This document shows, piece after piece, positions 27,391 through 33,961 of a DNA stretch of 64,000 nt. The position numbers were made by a program, and so were the translations under genes. How positions within the stretch are numbered: position 1 is the first letter of the stretch; every line of letters starts with the position of its first letter. This DNA comes from Pseudomonas palleroniana (GTDB lineage Bacteria; Pseudomonadota; Gammaproteobacteria; Pseudomonadales; Pseudomonadaceae): positions 124,001-188,000 of the forward strand of contig NZ_PYWX01000071.1 in the NCBI RefSeq assembly GCF_003031675.1. The letters run 5' to 3'. Below the pieces are notes generated by a model. It was not told the DNA's origin, did no database searches, and was given only the letters and a program-made list of their open reading frames with translations.

Positions 27391-28758
27391 TTATCCGACC
27401 TTTTTGTCATAGGGCAACAGACGCAAGCCACTGGCCACGGCGCCGACCAAGGCAAACGCGCAACCCAGCCATAGCGCGTACTCAGGACCACTGCCCACAG
27501 ACAGATGGAAACAGAACGCCACCAGCGACGCCCCCAGCGTCTGCCCCAATAAGCGCGAGATCGCCACGATGCCGCTGGCGCCGCCGCTGCGGGCCAAGGG
27601 GGCGCTGGTCATGATCGCCTTGAGGTTGGGCGACTGGAAAAAGCCGAACCCGGCACCACACAACGCCATGCGCCAGCCAATCTCAAAGGCCGATGCGCCG
27701 CTGCCCAGCGTGGCCAACGTCGCCATGCCCACACTGAGCATCAACAGCCCGATGCCGCACAACAGCGCCAGCGACACTCGATCCGCGAGGCGCCCCGCCA
27801 CCAGCGCCATCACCGCGACGACCGCCGGCCACGGCGTCATCAAAAACCCGGTTTCCACCTGGCTATGCCCCAGCACCGCTTGCAACAGGAACGGCAGCGA
27901 CACAAAGGCCAGCCCCTGGGCACTGAACGCACAGATGGCCGTGAGGGACGACAGGGCAAACACCGGGCGCTTGAACAGGTCCACCGCCAGCATCGGAGCC
28001 GGGTGTCCGACCTCGCGGCGCAGCAGCCAGGCACCGCAACCCAGCGCCAAGGCCAGCAGGCCCAGGGTCAATGCGCCCTGGGCGCCGTGCACGGCGGTGC
28101 CCAGCCCCAACACCAGCAAGGCGAACAGACCGGCACACAACAGCGCGGCAAGACGGTCGAAGGCATGCCCGGTCAACGGCAGTACCGGCAGCGCGCGCAA
28201 CCCCAGGCCCAGTGCCAACAGCCCCAGGGGTACGTTGATCAGGTACAGCCAATGCCAGGTCGCCACCGACAGAATCGCCGACGCCGCGGTCGGCCCGAGG
28301 GTAAACGCCAGCCCCACCACCAGCGAGTTGTAGCCCAACCCGCGCCCAAGCATTTTGGATGGGTAGATATGCCGCAGCAACGCGGTATTCACGCTCATCA
28401 GCGCGGCCGCGCCGAGCCCTTGCGCCACGCGTGCGGCGGTCAGGGTCAATAGCGAACCGGCCAGCCCACACAACAGCGACGAGACAATGAACAGCAACAA
28501 GCCGCCCAGATAGACCCGCCGGTGCCCGAGCACATCGCTCAATGATGCAAAGGGCAGCACCGTGGCGATGATCGCCAACTGGTAAGCGTTGACCACCCAG
28601 ATCACCGAGGCCGAATCGGTGCCGATACCCTCGGCCAACGTCGGCAACGCGGTGTTGACGATGGCCGTGTCGAGGGTTGCCATGCCGATCCCCAGCGACA
28701 GGGCAATCACCGCCGGCCAGCGTTTATGGGAGGGCAACCCATCGGCGACAGAAGACAT
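27391..28758 (-). CDS. DHA2-type MFS drug/metabolite exporter
   Basis: A 455-residue transporter with about 14 hydrophobic segments, as in drug:H+ antiporter family 2 (EmrB/QacA-like). Visible are LDTAIVNTALPTLAEGIG in helix 1, the motif-A-like loop LSDVLGHRRVYLGG and motif C around LGPTAASAILS. Start ATG 28758 has GGGGAG 5 bases upstream; a GTG two codons earlier is possible. It lies 86 bases downstream of the bufferin-like operon on the same strand; a role in that system is possible but unproven. Confidence 0.85.
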   Translation of the reverse strand: MSSVADGLPSHKRWPAVIALSLGIGMATLDTAIVNTALPTLAEGIGTDSASVIWVVNAYQLAIIATVLPFASLSDVLGHRRVYLGGLLLFIVSSLLCGLAGSLLTLTAARVAQGLGAAALMSVNTALLRHIYPSKMLGRGLGYNSLVVGLAFTLGPTAASAILSVATWHWLYLINVPLGLLALGLGLRALPVLPLTGHAFDRLAALLCAGLFALLVLGLGTAVHGAQGALTLGLLALALGCGAWLLRREVGHPAPMLAVDLFKRPVFALSSLTAICAFSAQGLAFVSLPFLLQAVLGHSQVETGFLMTPWPAVVAVMALVAGRLADRVSLALLCGIGLLMLSVGMATLATLGSGASAFEIGWRMALCGAGFGFFQSPNLKAIMTSAPLARSGGASGIVAISRLLGQTLGASLVAFCFHLSVGSGPEYALWLGCAFALVGAVASGLRLLPYDKKVG

Positions 28759-28844
28759 GAACACTCCCCGCAGGAGACAAAGGCCTCTAGGTTACGGGCA
28801 GCGGGGATTTTTTTCAGTGGCCGATCGCCTGGCTGTCAATATTT

Positions 28845-29297
28845 TCATGTTCGCCAGTGTCCGGTCTTCGCCATCAGCCCCACCGCCTCGGCAAAACCGG
28901 GCTGGGGCGCGGTGTTCAAGGTGACCAGCCCGACGCAGCGACTCGGCTTCAATAGCGCAGCATGCGAAGCCACCCGCGCGCCCAATTCCACACCCGCCAG
29001 TACCGCCTCGGGGATATGCAGTGCATTCATCAGTTCCAGCACATCCTGGCCAAGCGCTGCGTCGTGCGCATCGCGCAAGTACGGCACAATCACCCGAAAC
29101 CCTTGGGCGGCCAGAGCGGCTGTCACTGCGGCAAAGGCATTGGCGTCGGCCGCCAGCAGGATGATCGCACGGCCCTCCTCCGGCCCGGCCTGTTCATAGC
29201 GAATATCCTGCTCATCGGTGCTGACCTGTTGCACGGCAAACGCCGGCGCGGACAAGGTGACTGCCGCCAGCAGCAGAAAATCACGACGATCAAACAT
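28845..29297 (-). CDS. Short alpha/beta-hydrolase-like protein with a Tat signal
   Basis: A 150-residue protein that begins MFDRRDFLLLAAVTLSAPAFA, a twin-arginine signal peptide. The remainder has the first half of an alpha/beta-hydrolase fold: AIILLAADANAFAAV, FRVIVPYLRDAHD and EAVLAGVELGARVASHAALL, where the nucleophile elbow GxSxG is replaced by GVELG. It stops about 100 residues short of a complete hydrolase, so it is either a non-catalytic exported protein or a decayed gene; another frame continues 12 codons past the stop. It overlaps the DUF2063 gene by 8 bases, tying it to the bufferin-like operon. Confidence 0.7.
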   Translation of the reverse strand: MFDRRDFLLLAAVTLSAPAFAVQQVSTDEQDIRYEQAGPEEGRAIILLAADANAFAAVTAALAAQGFRVIVPYLRDAHDAALGQDVLELMNALHIPEAVLAGVELGARVASHAALLKPSRCVGLVTLNTAPQPGFAEAVGLMAKTGHWRT

Positions 29298-30039
29298 GGC
29301 CCACCTCCACAATCAACTCACTGCCCAGCCACCCGGCCAGGTACTCACCGGCCTGCATCACACCGGCCTCTTCCCCCAGGCGCTCGACCAGGCACTCACA
29401 TAACCCGGCAAAACTGCCGTCGCCCTGCACCTGCAACAATGCGTGCAGTTCCAGCGCATCCACCTGGCGCAGGCGCGAGGTGAACTGCCGCCGCCACACC
29501 AGCACGCCGCCCGGGACATCAAGCATGACCGCTTCGGGGGCCGCGGCCTCTTGCCACAAGGCTGACCAGATCGCCTCGGCATTGGTGGTCAAGGCATGGC
29601 AACGCAGCGACGGCGTCAACCGCAGGTGGGCCGTGTCCCAGTCCACCCCGGCCAGCGCCTCCAACGGCACGGGTTGAGCATCGGCGGCCACAAAGGCTTC
29701 GCTCAGGGCCGACTCGATCCAGGCCAGTTCGTGCACATCGGGATTGTGGGCAAACGTGCTTTTCAAGCTGTGATAGAAGCCCTCGGGGTAGGCATCCAGG
29801 GTCCAGGCGTGGGGTGGCTGCTGGTCGATGTAAGTCATGCTGGCCGCCAGGAACGCCGTCTCACCCAGCCAACGGCGCAGGTTGGGAAACGCCTGCTCCA
29901 GGCACCCCACCAACTGGGCACGGTAGTTGTTCTGGTACACCGCAAGACCGGCGTGGTGATTGCCCAGCCGTTGAGCGGACTCATCCGACGCGCTCACCAG
30001 CCAGGTCCGAAAGGTTTGCTGCCACTCGGCCAGGTTCAT
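29290..30039 (-). CDS. DUF2063 protein, MNIO partner (BufC-like)
   Basis: A 249-residue protein with an N-terminal DUF2063 domain (PF09836), recognisable by GLAVYQNNYRAQLVGCLEQAFPNLRRWLG near residues 31-59. Proteins of this type are partners of MNIO (DUF692) enzymes and are thought to deliver or recognise the precursor peptide. The start overlaps the MNIO stop by four bases (ATGA), showing tight coupling. I name it by analogy to BufC of the bufferin systems; that link is family knowledge, not seen in the sequence. Confidence 0.85.
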   Translation of the reverse strand: MNLAEWQQTFRTWLVSASDESAQRLGNHHAGLAVYQNNYRAQLVGCLEQAFPNLRRWLGETAFLAASMTYIDQQPPHAWTLDAYPEGFYHSLKSTFAHNPDVHELAWIESALSEAFVAADAQPVPLEALAGVDWDTAHLRLTPSLRCHALTTNAEAIWSALWQEAAAPEAVMLDVPGGVLVWRRQFTSRLRQVDALELHALLQVQGDGSFAGLCECLVERLGEEAGVMQAGEYLAGWLGSELIVEVGHV

Positions 30040-30860
30040 GGCTGCGCTCCCAGCGTGCGGGCCATCGACAATTCCCGCAGTAACTCGGCCAATGGCGGAA
30101 TCTCATCGTCACGTTCGATCATGGTCGCCACCGGGCCCAGTTTGGCCATGGCCTTGACATACAGCGCCCACACCCCGTCACACACCGGGCTGTCATGGCT
30201 GTCGATCAACAATTCGCGGCCCTGGCTATGCCCGGCCAAGTGCACCTGGCGTACCCGTTCGGCGGGGATGCCGTCGAGGAACGCGTCGGCATCGAAGCCG
30301 TGGTTGCTGGCGCTGACAAACACATTGTTGATGTCCAGCAGCAACTCACAGCCCGTGCGCTTGGTCATGGCGTCGATAAATGCCCACTCGCTCATGACGG
30401 CGCCATCAAAGGCCAGGTAACTCGACGGGTTTTCGAACAGCAGCGTGCGACCCAACGCCTCCTGGGCCTGATCGATATTGGCGCACACCCGGTCCAGTGC
30501 CTCTTCGGTGTAGGGCACCGGCAATAAATCGTGGGCATTGAAGTGACCGCTGCGTGACCAGCTCAGATGGTCGGAGACAAACAGCGGCTCGATCTCATCG
30601 ACCAGCGACTTGAGGCGCCGCAGGTAGTGGGCGTCGAGCCCCTCGGCGGTGCCGATCGACATCGACACCCCGTGCAGCGCCACCGGGTGCCGCTCGCGAA
30701 CCTGGCGCAAAATGTGCCGGGGCTGGCCGCCCGCGACCATAAAGTTTTCGGAGATCACTTCGACAAAGTCCACGGGGACCGAGGTTTCCAGAAAGTCGCA
30801 GTAATGCTCCTTGCGCAGCCCCAGGCCGTAGCCGGAAAAGTGAGGATTAGGTGTCGGCAT
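30036..30860 (-). CDS. MNIO (DUF692) peptide-modifying oxidase, BufB-like
   Basis: A 274-residue TIM-barrel enzyme of the multinuclear non-heme iron oxidase family (PF05114). Likely metal ligands and conserved motifs are His63 (VALHGVSMSIG), Asp97-His98 (SDHLSW), Glu143 (FENPSSY), Asp176/Asn178 (LLDINNVFVSASNHG), His207 and His211 (QVHLAGHS) and Glu249 (IERD). Known members modify cysteines of precursor peptides, for example to thiooxazoles in copper-binding bufferins. ATG 30860 has GGGGA about 7 bases upstream. It lies just below the BufA2-like precursor, separated by a terminator hairpin. Confidence 0.92.
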   Translation of the reverse strand: MPTPNPHFSGYGLGLRKEHYCDFLETSVPVDFVEVISENFMVAGGQPRHILRQVRERHPVALHGVSMSIGTAEGLDAHYLRRLKSLVDEIEPLFVSDHLSWSRSGHFNAHDLLPVPYTEEALDRVCANIDQAQEALGRTLLFENPSSYLAFDGAVMSEWAFIDAMTKRTGCELLLDINNVFVSASNHGFDADAFLDGIPAERVRQVHLAGHSQGRELLIDSHDSPVCDGVWALYVKAMAKLGPVATMIERDDEIPPLAELLRELSMARTLGAQP

Positions 30861-30872
30861 GGCGGATCCCCG

Positions 30873-30905
30873 CAAAAAAAGTGGCGAGCCCGCGCAGGGC
30901 TCGCC
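30873..30905 (-). terminator. Intra-operon terminator between precursor and modifying enzymes
   Basis: Perfect 9-bp GC-rich stem GGCGAGCCC (30883-30891) / GGGCTCGCC (30897-30905) with loop GCGCA. Read on the minus strand it is followed by AC and seven T. It sits 8 bases after the stop codon of the BufA2-like gene and 13 bases before the MNIO start, so it should terminate part of the transcripts and leave more precursor than enzyme. Confidence 0.85.
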
Positions 30906-30912
30906 GGGTGGA

Positions 30913-31185
30913 TTACTTCGGTTCAGTCAAGGTGCCGCCGGCCTTGAGGCATTCAGACGGCGTCTTGACGATCACGCCTTCGCCTTTGCAGCTGTTGAGG
31001 CCTTTGCAGTCGTTCTTGGCGGTTGCGCACAGGCTGGTGCCCTTGCAGGTGTTGACGCCGTAGCAGCGGCCGGGCTTTTCCTGCGCGTCGGCGGCGCTGG
31101 CGGCAGTGGCGAATGAAGCCGAGGCCATGGCGATCAGTGCGGCGGCGGCAGCCAGGCTCAAGCGGGATTTGAGTGCAGTGTTCAT
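30913..31185 (-). CDS. Cys-rich exported peptide, BufA2-like RiPP precursor
   Basis: A 90-residue precursor with a Sec signal peptide (about residues 1-32, Ala-rich hydrophobic stretch ending SAADA). The mature part has six cysteines at 41, 47, 53, 60, 66 and 79, in a CYGVNTCKG, LCATAKNDCKG, NSCKGEG pattern with the repeated CKG motif. Such small exported Cys-rich proteins beside a DUF692/DUF2063 pair match the bufferin-2 class, in which modified cysteines bind copper in the periplasm. GGAG lies 8 bases before the ATG. Modification itself cannot be seen. Confidence 0.85.
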   Translation of the reverse strand: MNTALKSRLSLAAAAALIAMASASFATAASAADAQEKPGRCYGVNTCKGTSLCATAKNDCKGLNSCKGEGVIVKTPSECLKAGGTLTEPK

Positions 31186-31209
31186 GGGTGTTTCTCCAGG
31201 TGTCGTGGG

Positions 31210-31980
31210 TTATTGGATAACGGATGCAGCGTCTTCGATGACCTTCGCCACAGCCTCGGGCTGGGAGATGTACACCGCGTGGCTGGCTTTGATTTCGGTG
31301 ACCTTGGAACCGGCGCGCTGGTACATCCAACGCTGCAGGTCGGGGCTCAGGGCGCGGTCTTCGGTGGACACCACCGCGTAGGTCGGCTTCTTGTGCCAAG
31401 CCGCAGCCCACACCGTGCCGCCAAACAGTGCGGTGGTGGCCGGCACTTGGGAGGCGGCCATGAAGTCAGTGCGGTTGGTGCTCAGGTCGGCGGCAAAGTC
31501 CGCGTTGAACTTGGCGCGGTCAAAGAACAGATGACCGTCGCGCTTCTGTTGGATGTCATCGCTGGGCGCCGGCATGGAGCCGATCAACTGGGCCATGTTC
31601 TCGCCCACCTCCGGCTGCAACGCTGAGACGTAGACCAGTGCCTTGACCTTGTCGCGGTCACCGGCAATCGAGATCACGCCACCCGCGGAACTGTGGCCCA
31701 CCAGCACCACCGGGCCGACCTGTTGCTCCAGCACTTCACGGGCTTCGGCCACATCGGCTGCGAGGTTTTCGTGGCCCTGATGCACCACCGTGACCTTGTA
31801 GCCCTTGTGAATCAGGATGTCGTGCACCACCCGCCAACCGGAACCGTCAACAAATGATCCGGGCACGATCACCACGTTCTTACCGGTGCCGGGCTGTGGA
31901 GGCTGTGGGGCCTGCGCCGCCTGGGCCAGCATGGGAACGGTCAAGGCCATGGCAATGGCCAGAGAAGAAAGCATACGCAT
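31210..31980 (-). CDS. Exported alpha/beta hydrolase
   Basis: A 256-residue alpha/beta-hydrolase with a Sec signal peptide (MRMLSSLAIAMALTVPMLAQAAQ). The nucleophile elbow GHSSAGG (Ser near residue 96), VVIVPGSFVDGSGW with the oxyanion region and a C-terminal SHAVYISQPEAV supplying the His are visible, so the triad appears intact. It resembles the EstC/salicylate-esterase-like family. Start ATG 31980 has GGAG 7 bases upstream. It is inserted between DoxX and the BufA2-like gene, an unusual member of a bufferin-type operon. Confidence 0.85.
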   Translation of the reverse strand: MRMLSSLAIAMALTVPMLAQAAQAPQPPQPGTGKNVVIVPGSFVDGSGWRVVHDILIHKGYKVTVVHQGHENLAADVAEAREVLEQQVGPVVLVGHSSAGGVISIAGDRDKVKALVYVSALQPEVGENMAQLIGSMPAPSDDIQQKRDGHLFFDRAKFNADFAADLSTNRTDFMAASQVPATTALFGGTVWAAAWHKKPTYAVVSTEDRALSPDLQRWMYQRAGSKVTEIKASHAVYISQPEAVAKVIEDAASVIQ

Positions 31981-32008
31981 GGGAAAGCTCCATTCAGGTT
32001 GTAGAAAG

Positions 32009-32440
32009 TCAGCCACGTCTAGCCGCCAGCAGGCGGTCCAGCGACCAGGCTCCACCGCCATACGCCAGCAGCGGCAGCAACAGGCCCGCCCAGGTCAGGT
32101 GCACCGGCCAGGCATCGGGGTACACAAACACCTCGATCACCAGGGTCATGCCCAACAGTGCGGCAGCAGCCGGACGGGTCAGCAGGCCCAACACCAACAA
32201 CAGCGGGAACAGGTGCTCGGCGTAGGTCGCCAGGTGCGCGGCCCAGTCCGGCGGGATCAGCGGCAAGGCGTATTCCGAGCGAAACAGCGTGTAGGTCGAC
32301 GGCTTGAGTTCAAGCACACCGGTGACCTTGGTACGCCCCGACAGGAAGAACACCGCCGCGATGCCCAGACGGGCCACCAGCAACAGCAGGGCCTGGGGCA
32401 GCAGGCGCTGGATCACCACCGCCGGGGCCGCTCGGCTCAT
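32009..32440 (-). CDS. DoxX-family membrane protein (BufD-like)
   Basis: A 143-residue inner-membrane protein with four hydrophobic helices, including VARLGIAAVFFLSGRTKVTG and AEHLFPLLLVLGLLTRPAAAALL, the DoxX signature (PF07681). DoxX proteins regularly accompany DUF2282/DUF692/DUF2063 genes; their role is not settled. ATG 32440 overlaps the stop of the DUF2282 gene by three bases (ATGA), so translation is coupled to the precursor. The longer open frame upstream lies out of phase over the precursor gene. Confidence 0.85.
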   Translation of the reverse strand: MSRAAPAVVIQRLLPQALLLLVARLGIAAVFFLSGRTKVTGVLELKPSTYTLFRSEYALPLIPPDWAAHLATYAEHLFPLLLVLGLLTRPAAAALLGMTLVIEVFVYPDAWPVHLTWAGLLLPLLAYGGGAWSLDRLLAARRG

Positions 32441-32709
32441 GGTTGCTCCGTGAGGCTGCCGTAGCCTTTGGGGGTCTTGATCTGGGTGCAGGTGCCTTTG
32501 TCCACCAGCACCCAGGCGTTGCCCTGGTAGTCGGTGGTGGCGGTGCCGGCACATGAGGTGCCTTTGCCTGCGGCGCAATCGTTGGCACCCGCGAGGGCCA
32601 CGCCGAAGCATTTCTCCTGGGGCTTGGGCTCATCGGCATGGGCCACGGCCGCGAAGGCACTGAGGGACAGGGCGAGGGTTGCCGCAAGGGCTGCGTAAGA
32701 ACGCTTCAT
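32437..32709 (-). CDS. DUF2282 exported peptide, BufA1-like RiPP precursor
   Basis: A 90-residue protein with a Sec signal peptide, cleavage predicted after AHA (residue 25). The mature part has four cysteines at 34, 45, 53 and 74 in the order EKCFG, NDCAAG, SCAG and DKGTC, the DUF2282 (PF10048) pattern. This is the precursor class of bufferin 1 and of the gold-induced gig genes. It is the first gene of the operon that runs to 28845. A GTGTATC repeat array lies upstream. Copper or gold binding is inferred from the family. Confidence 0.88.
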   Translation of the reverse strand: MKRSYAALAATLALSLSAFAAVAHADEPKPQEKCFGVALAGANDCAAGKGTSCAGTATTDYQGNAWVLVDKGTCTQIKTPKGYGSLTEQP

Positions 32710-32800
32710 GGGTGAATCTCCTGGCTTGACTGAGTGTGGCCAGGGCGCCTTGGGGTCGATGACCGCCTGCGCCAGCTGGTGAACAGAGTTAAAGCCAGGC

Positions 32801-32880
32801 GTGTATCCGCTCTGTGTCGCGAACGCGATAGAACGTCATGCCGGTGTATCAGGAGGGTGCTCAGATACAGCGTGATACAC
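32801..32880. promoter_or_regulatory. GTGTATC repeat array upstream of the bufferin-like operon
   Basis: GTGTATCC at 32801-32808, GTGTATCA at 32844-32851 and the inverted copy TGATACAC at 32873-32880 surround TCAGATACAG at 32861-32870. The outer pair 32844-32851/32873-32880 is a perfect 8-bp inverted repeat. They lie 92-171 bases before the start codon of the DUF2282 gene, a plausible position for regulator binding. I cannot name the factor. Confidence 0.45.
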
Positions 32881-32886
32881 AGCCAC

Positions 32887-32925
32887 AAAAAAAAGCGCCC
32901 TGACCGTTCGGGTCAGGGCGCTTTT
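32887..32925. terminator. Bidirectional terminator after the Dyp peroxidase gene
   Basis: Perfect 15-bp stem AAAAGCGCCCTGACC / GGTCAGGGCGCTTTT around GTTCG, with eight further A residues on the left. On the minus strand this gives a long T run ending the peroxidase gene (stop at 32949). Confidence 0.92.
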
Positions 32926-32948
32926 CAGGCAGCGGTTCGCGCAGTCGA

Positions 32949-33812
32949 TCAGCGTGCCAGCGCGCTCAGGTCCAGACGTCCGTCCTGGATCGGCGGGCAC
33001 CAGTAGTAACCGCCGGTCAACGGCGTGCTGATGCGGTACAGCCCATCGACAATTCCATCTTCCAGGCCGCTCATGCGCCGCAGTTGCGCCTCGAACGCGT
33101 CGAAGGAGTGGCCAAACGCGAGGAACATCAACCCGGCCTGGCCGTTCTCGGCCCATGGCATCGAGCGGCGTACCACGAAGGCTTCCGGGGTGAAGCTTTC
33201 CTGCGCGGTGCGCTTGGTGTGGGCGGACGCGGGGGCATCGTCCAGCTCTTCGTTGTCGCCATGCCGGCGACCGATGATGTGGTCGCGCTCCAGGGCCGGC
33301 AAGGCGGCGAAGCCGTCGAGGTCATGTTGCCATTGCTGGAGGGCGGCGAAGCTGGCGCCGCTGTCGGTCAGTGCAGCTTCGACCGCAGCATCATCGTGGG
33401 GGTTTTCGGTGCCGTCTTCATAATCGGTGAGGTCGAAGCCGGTCTTGTAGCGGAACCCTTCGGTCATCTGCACCAGGCGAAAGGCCGGGGCCAGGGCTTT
33501 TTCGAAGGCGCGGCTGCGTAACAGCAACTCCCCCCGATCCACGCCATGCAACCATACCCACAGCGCCTGTTGAGTCGAGGGGTTGTGTGCGCCCGGGCCG
33601 CTGACGGCGGGGAATGCACGCAGCCCGTCGATATGCGCGCCCAATGCCGCGACCAGCGGTTCACCCAAGCCGACCACCGCCGCCGAATCGGCCAATTGCA
33701 CCAGTGCGTCCAGTGCGGCCGGTACGCCGCCCAGGGAGTCCACGGCAAAAAACAGATGGCGTGCCTGCAATGGCACCGGTGCGGCAAGAATGCCCGGCTG
33801 GTACTGACTCAT
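32949..33812 (-). CDS. Dyp-type haem peroxidase
   Basis: A 287-residue dye-decolourising peroxidase of the bacterial type-B size class. The catalytic Asp lies in TDYEDGTENP, the family GxxDG site, where the first Gly reads Asp. Distal Arg is in FVVRRSMPW and a candidate proximal His in ASAHTKR. No signal peptide, so cytosolic or encapsulin cargo; there is no encapsulin gene here. Start ATG 33812 (MSQYQPGILAAP) is chosen over upstream codons. It is a single gene with its own terminator. Confidence 0.9.
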   Translation of the reverse strand: MSQYQPGILAAPVPLQARHLFFAVDSLGGVPAALDALVQLADSAAVVGLGEPLVAALGAHIDGLRAFPAVSGPGAHNPSTQQALWVWLHGVDRGELLLRSRAFEKALAPAFRLVQMTEGFRYKTGFDLTDYEDGTENPHDDAAVEAALTDSGASFAALQQWQHDLDGFAALPALERDHIIGRRHGDNEELDDAPASAHTKRTAQESFTPEAFVVRRSMPWAENGQAGLMFLAFGHSFDAFEAQLRRMSGLEDGIVDGLYRISTPLTGGYYWCPPIQDGRLDLSALAR

Positions 33813-33961
33813 GTGAACTCCTTCCAGAAAGTCGCGCAGTTTAACCGCCGCGCACTGCCATGCGTACAAGAAAGCGCGCAAGCCTTGCCATAGAGCCCTG
33901 TGTTGGGTGACTCTCTAGTCATGTCCCAGTCATGTTTTGTAACTTTTCCAGGGGTAGCGAT

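Noticed and set aside
28800..28860. Frameshift repair that would lengthen the short hydrolase gene
   Set aside because: Another frame continues only 12 codons past the stop and does not restore a hydrolase C-terminal half, so a simple sequencing or frameshift error is not supported.
32706..32888. 60-codon minus-strand frame before the DUF2282 gene
   Set aside because: Lies in the promoter region, with an arginine- and serine-rich sequence and no ribosome site.
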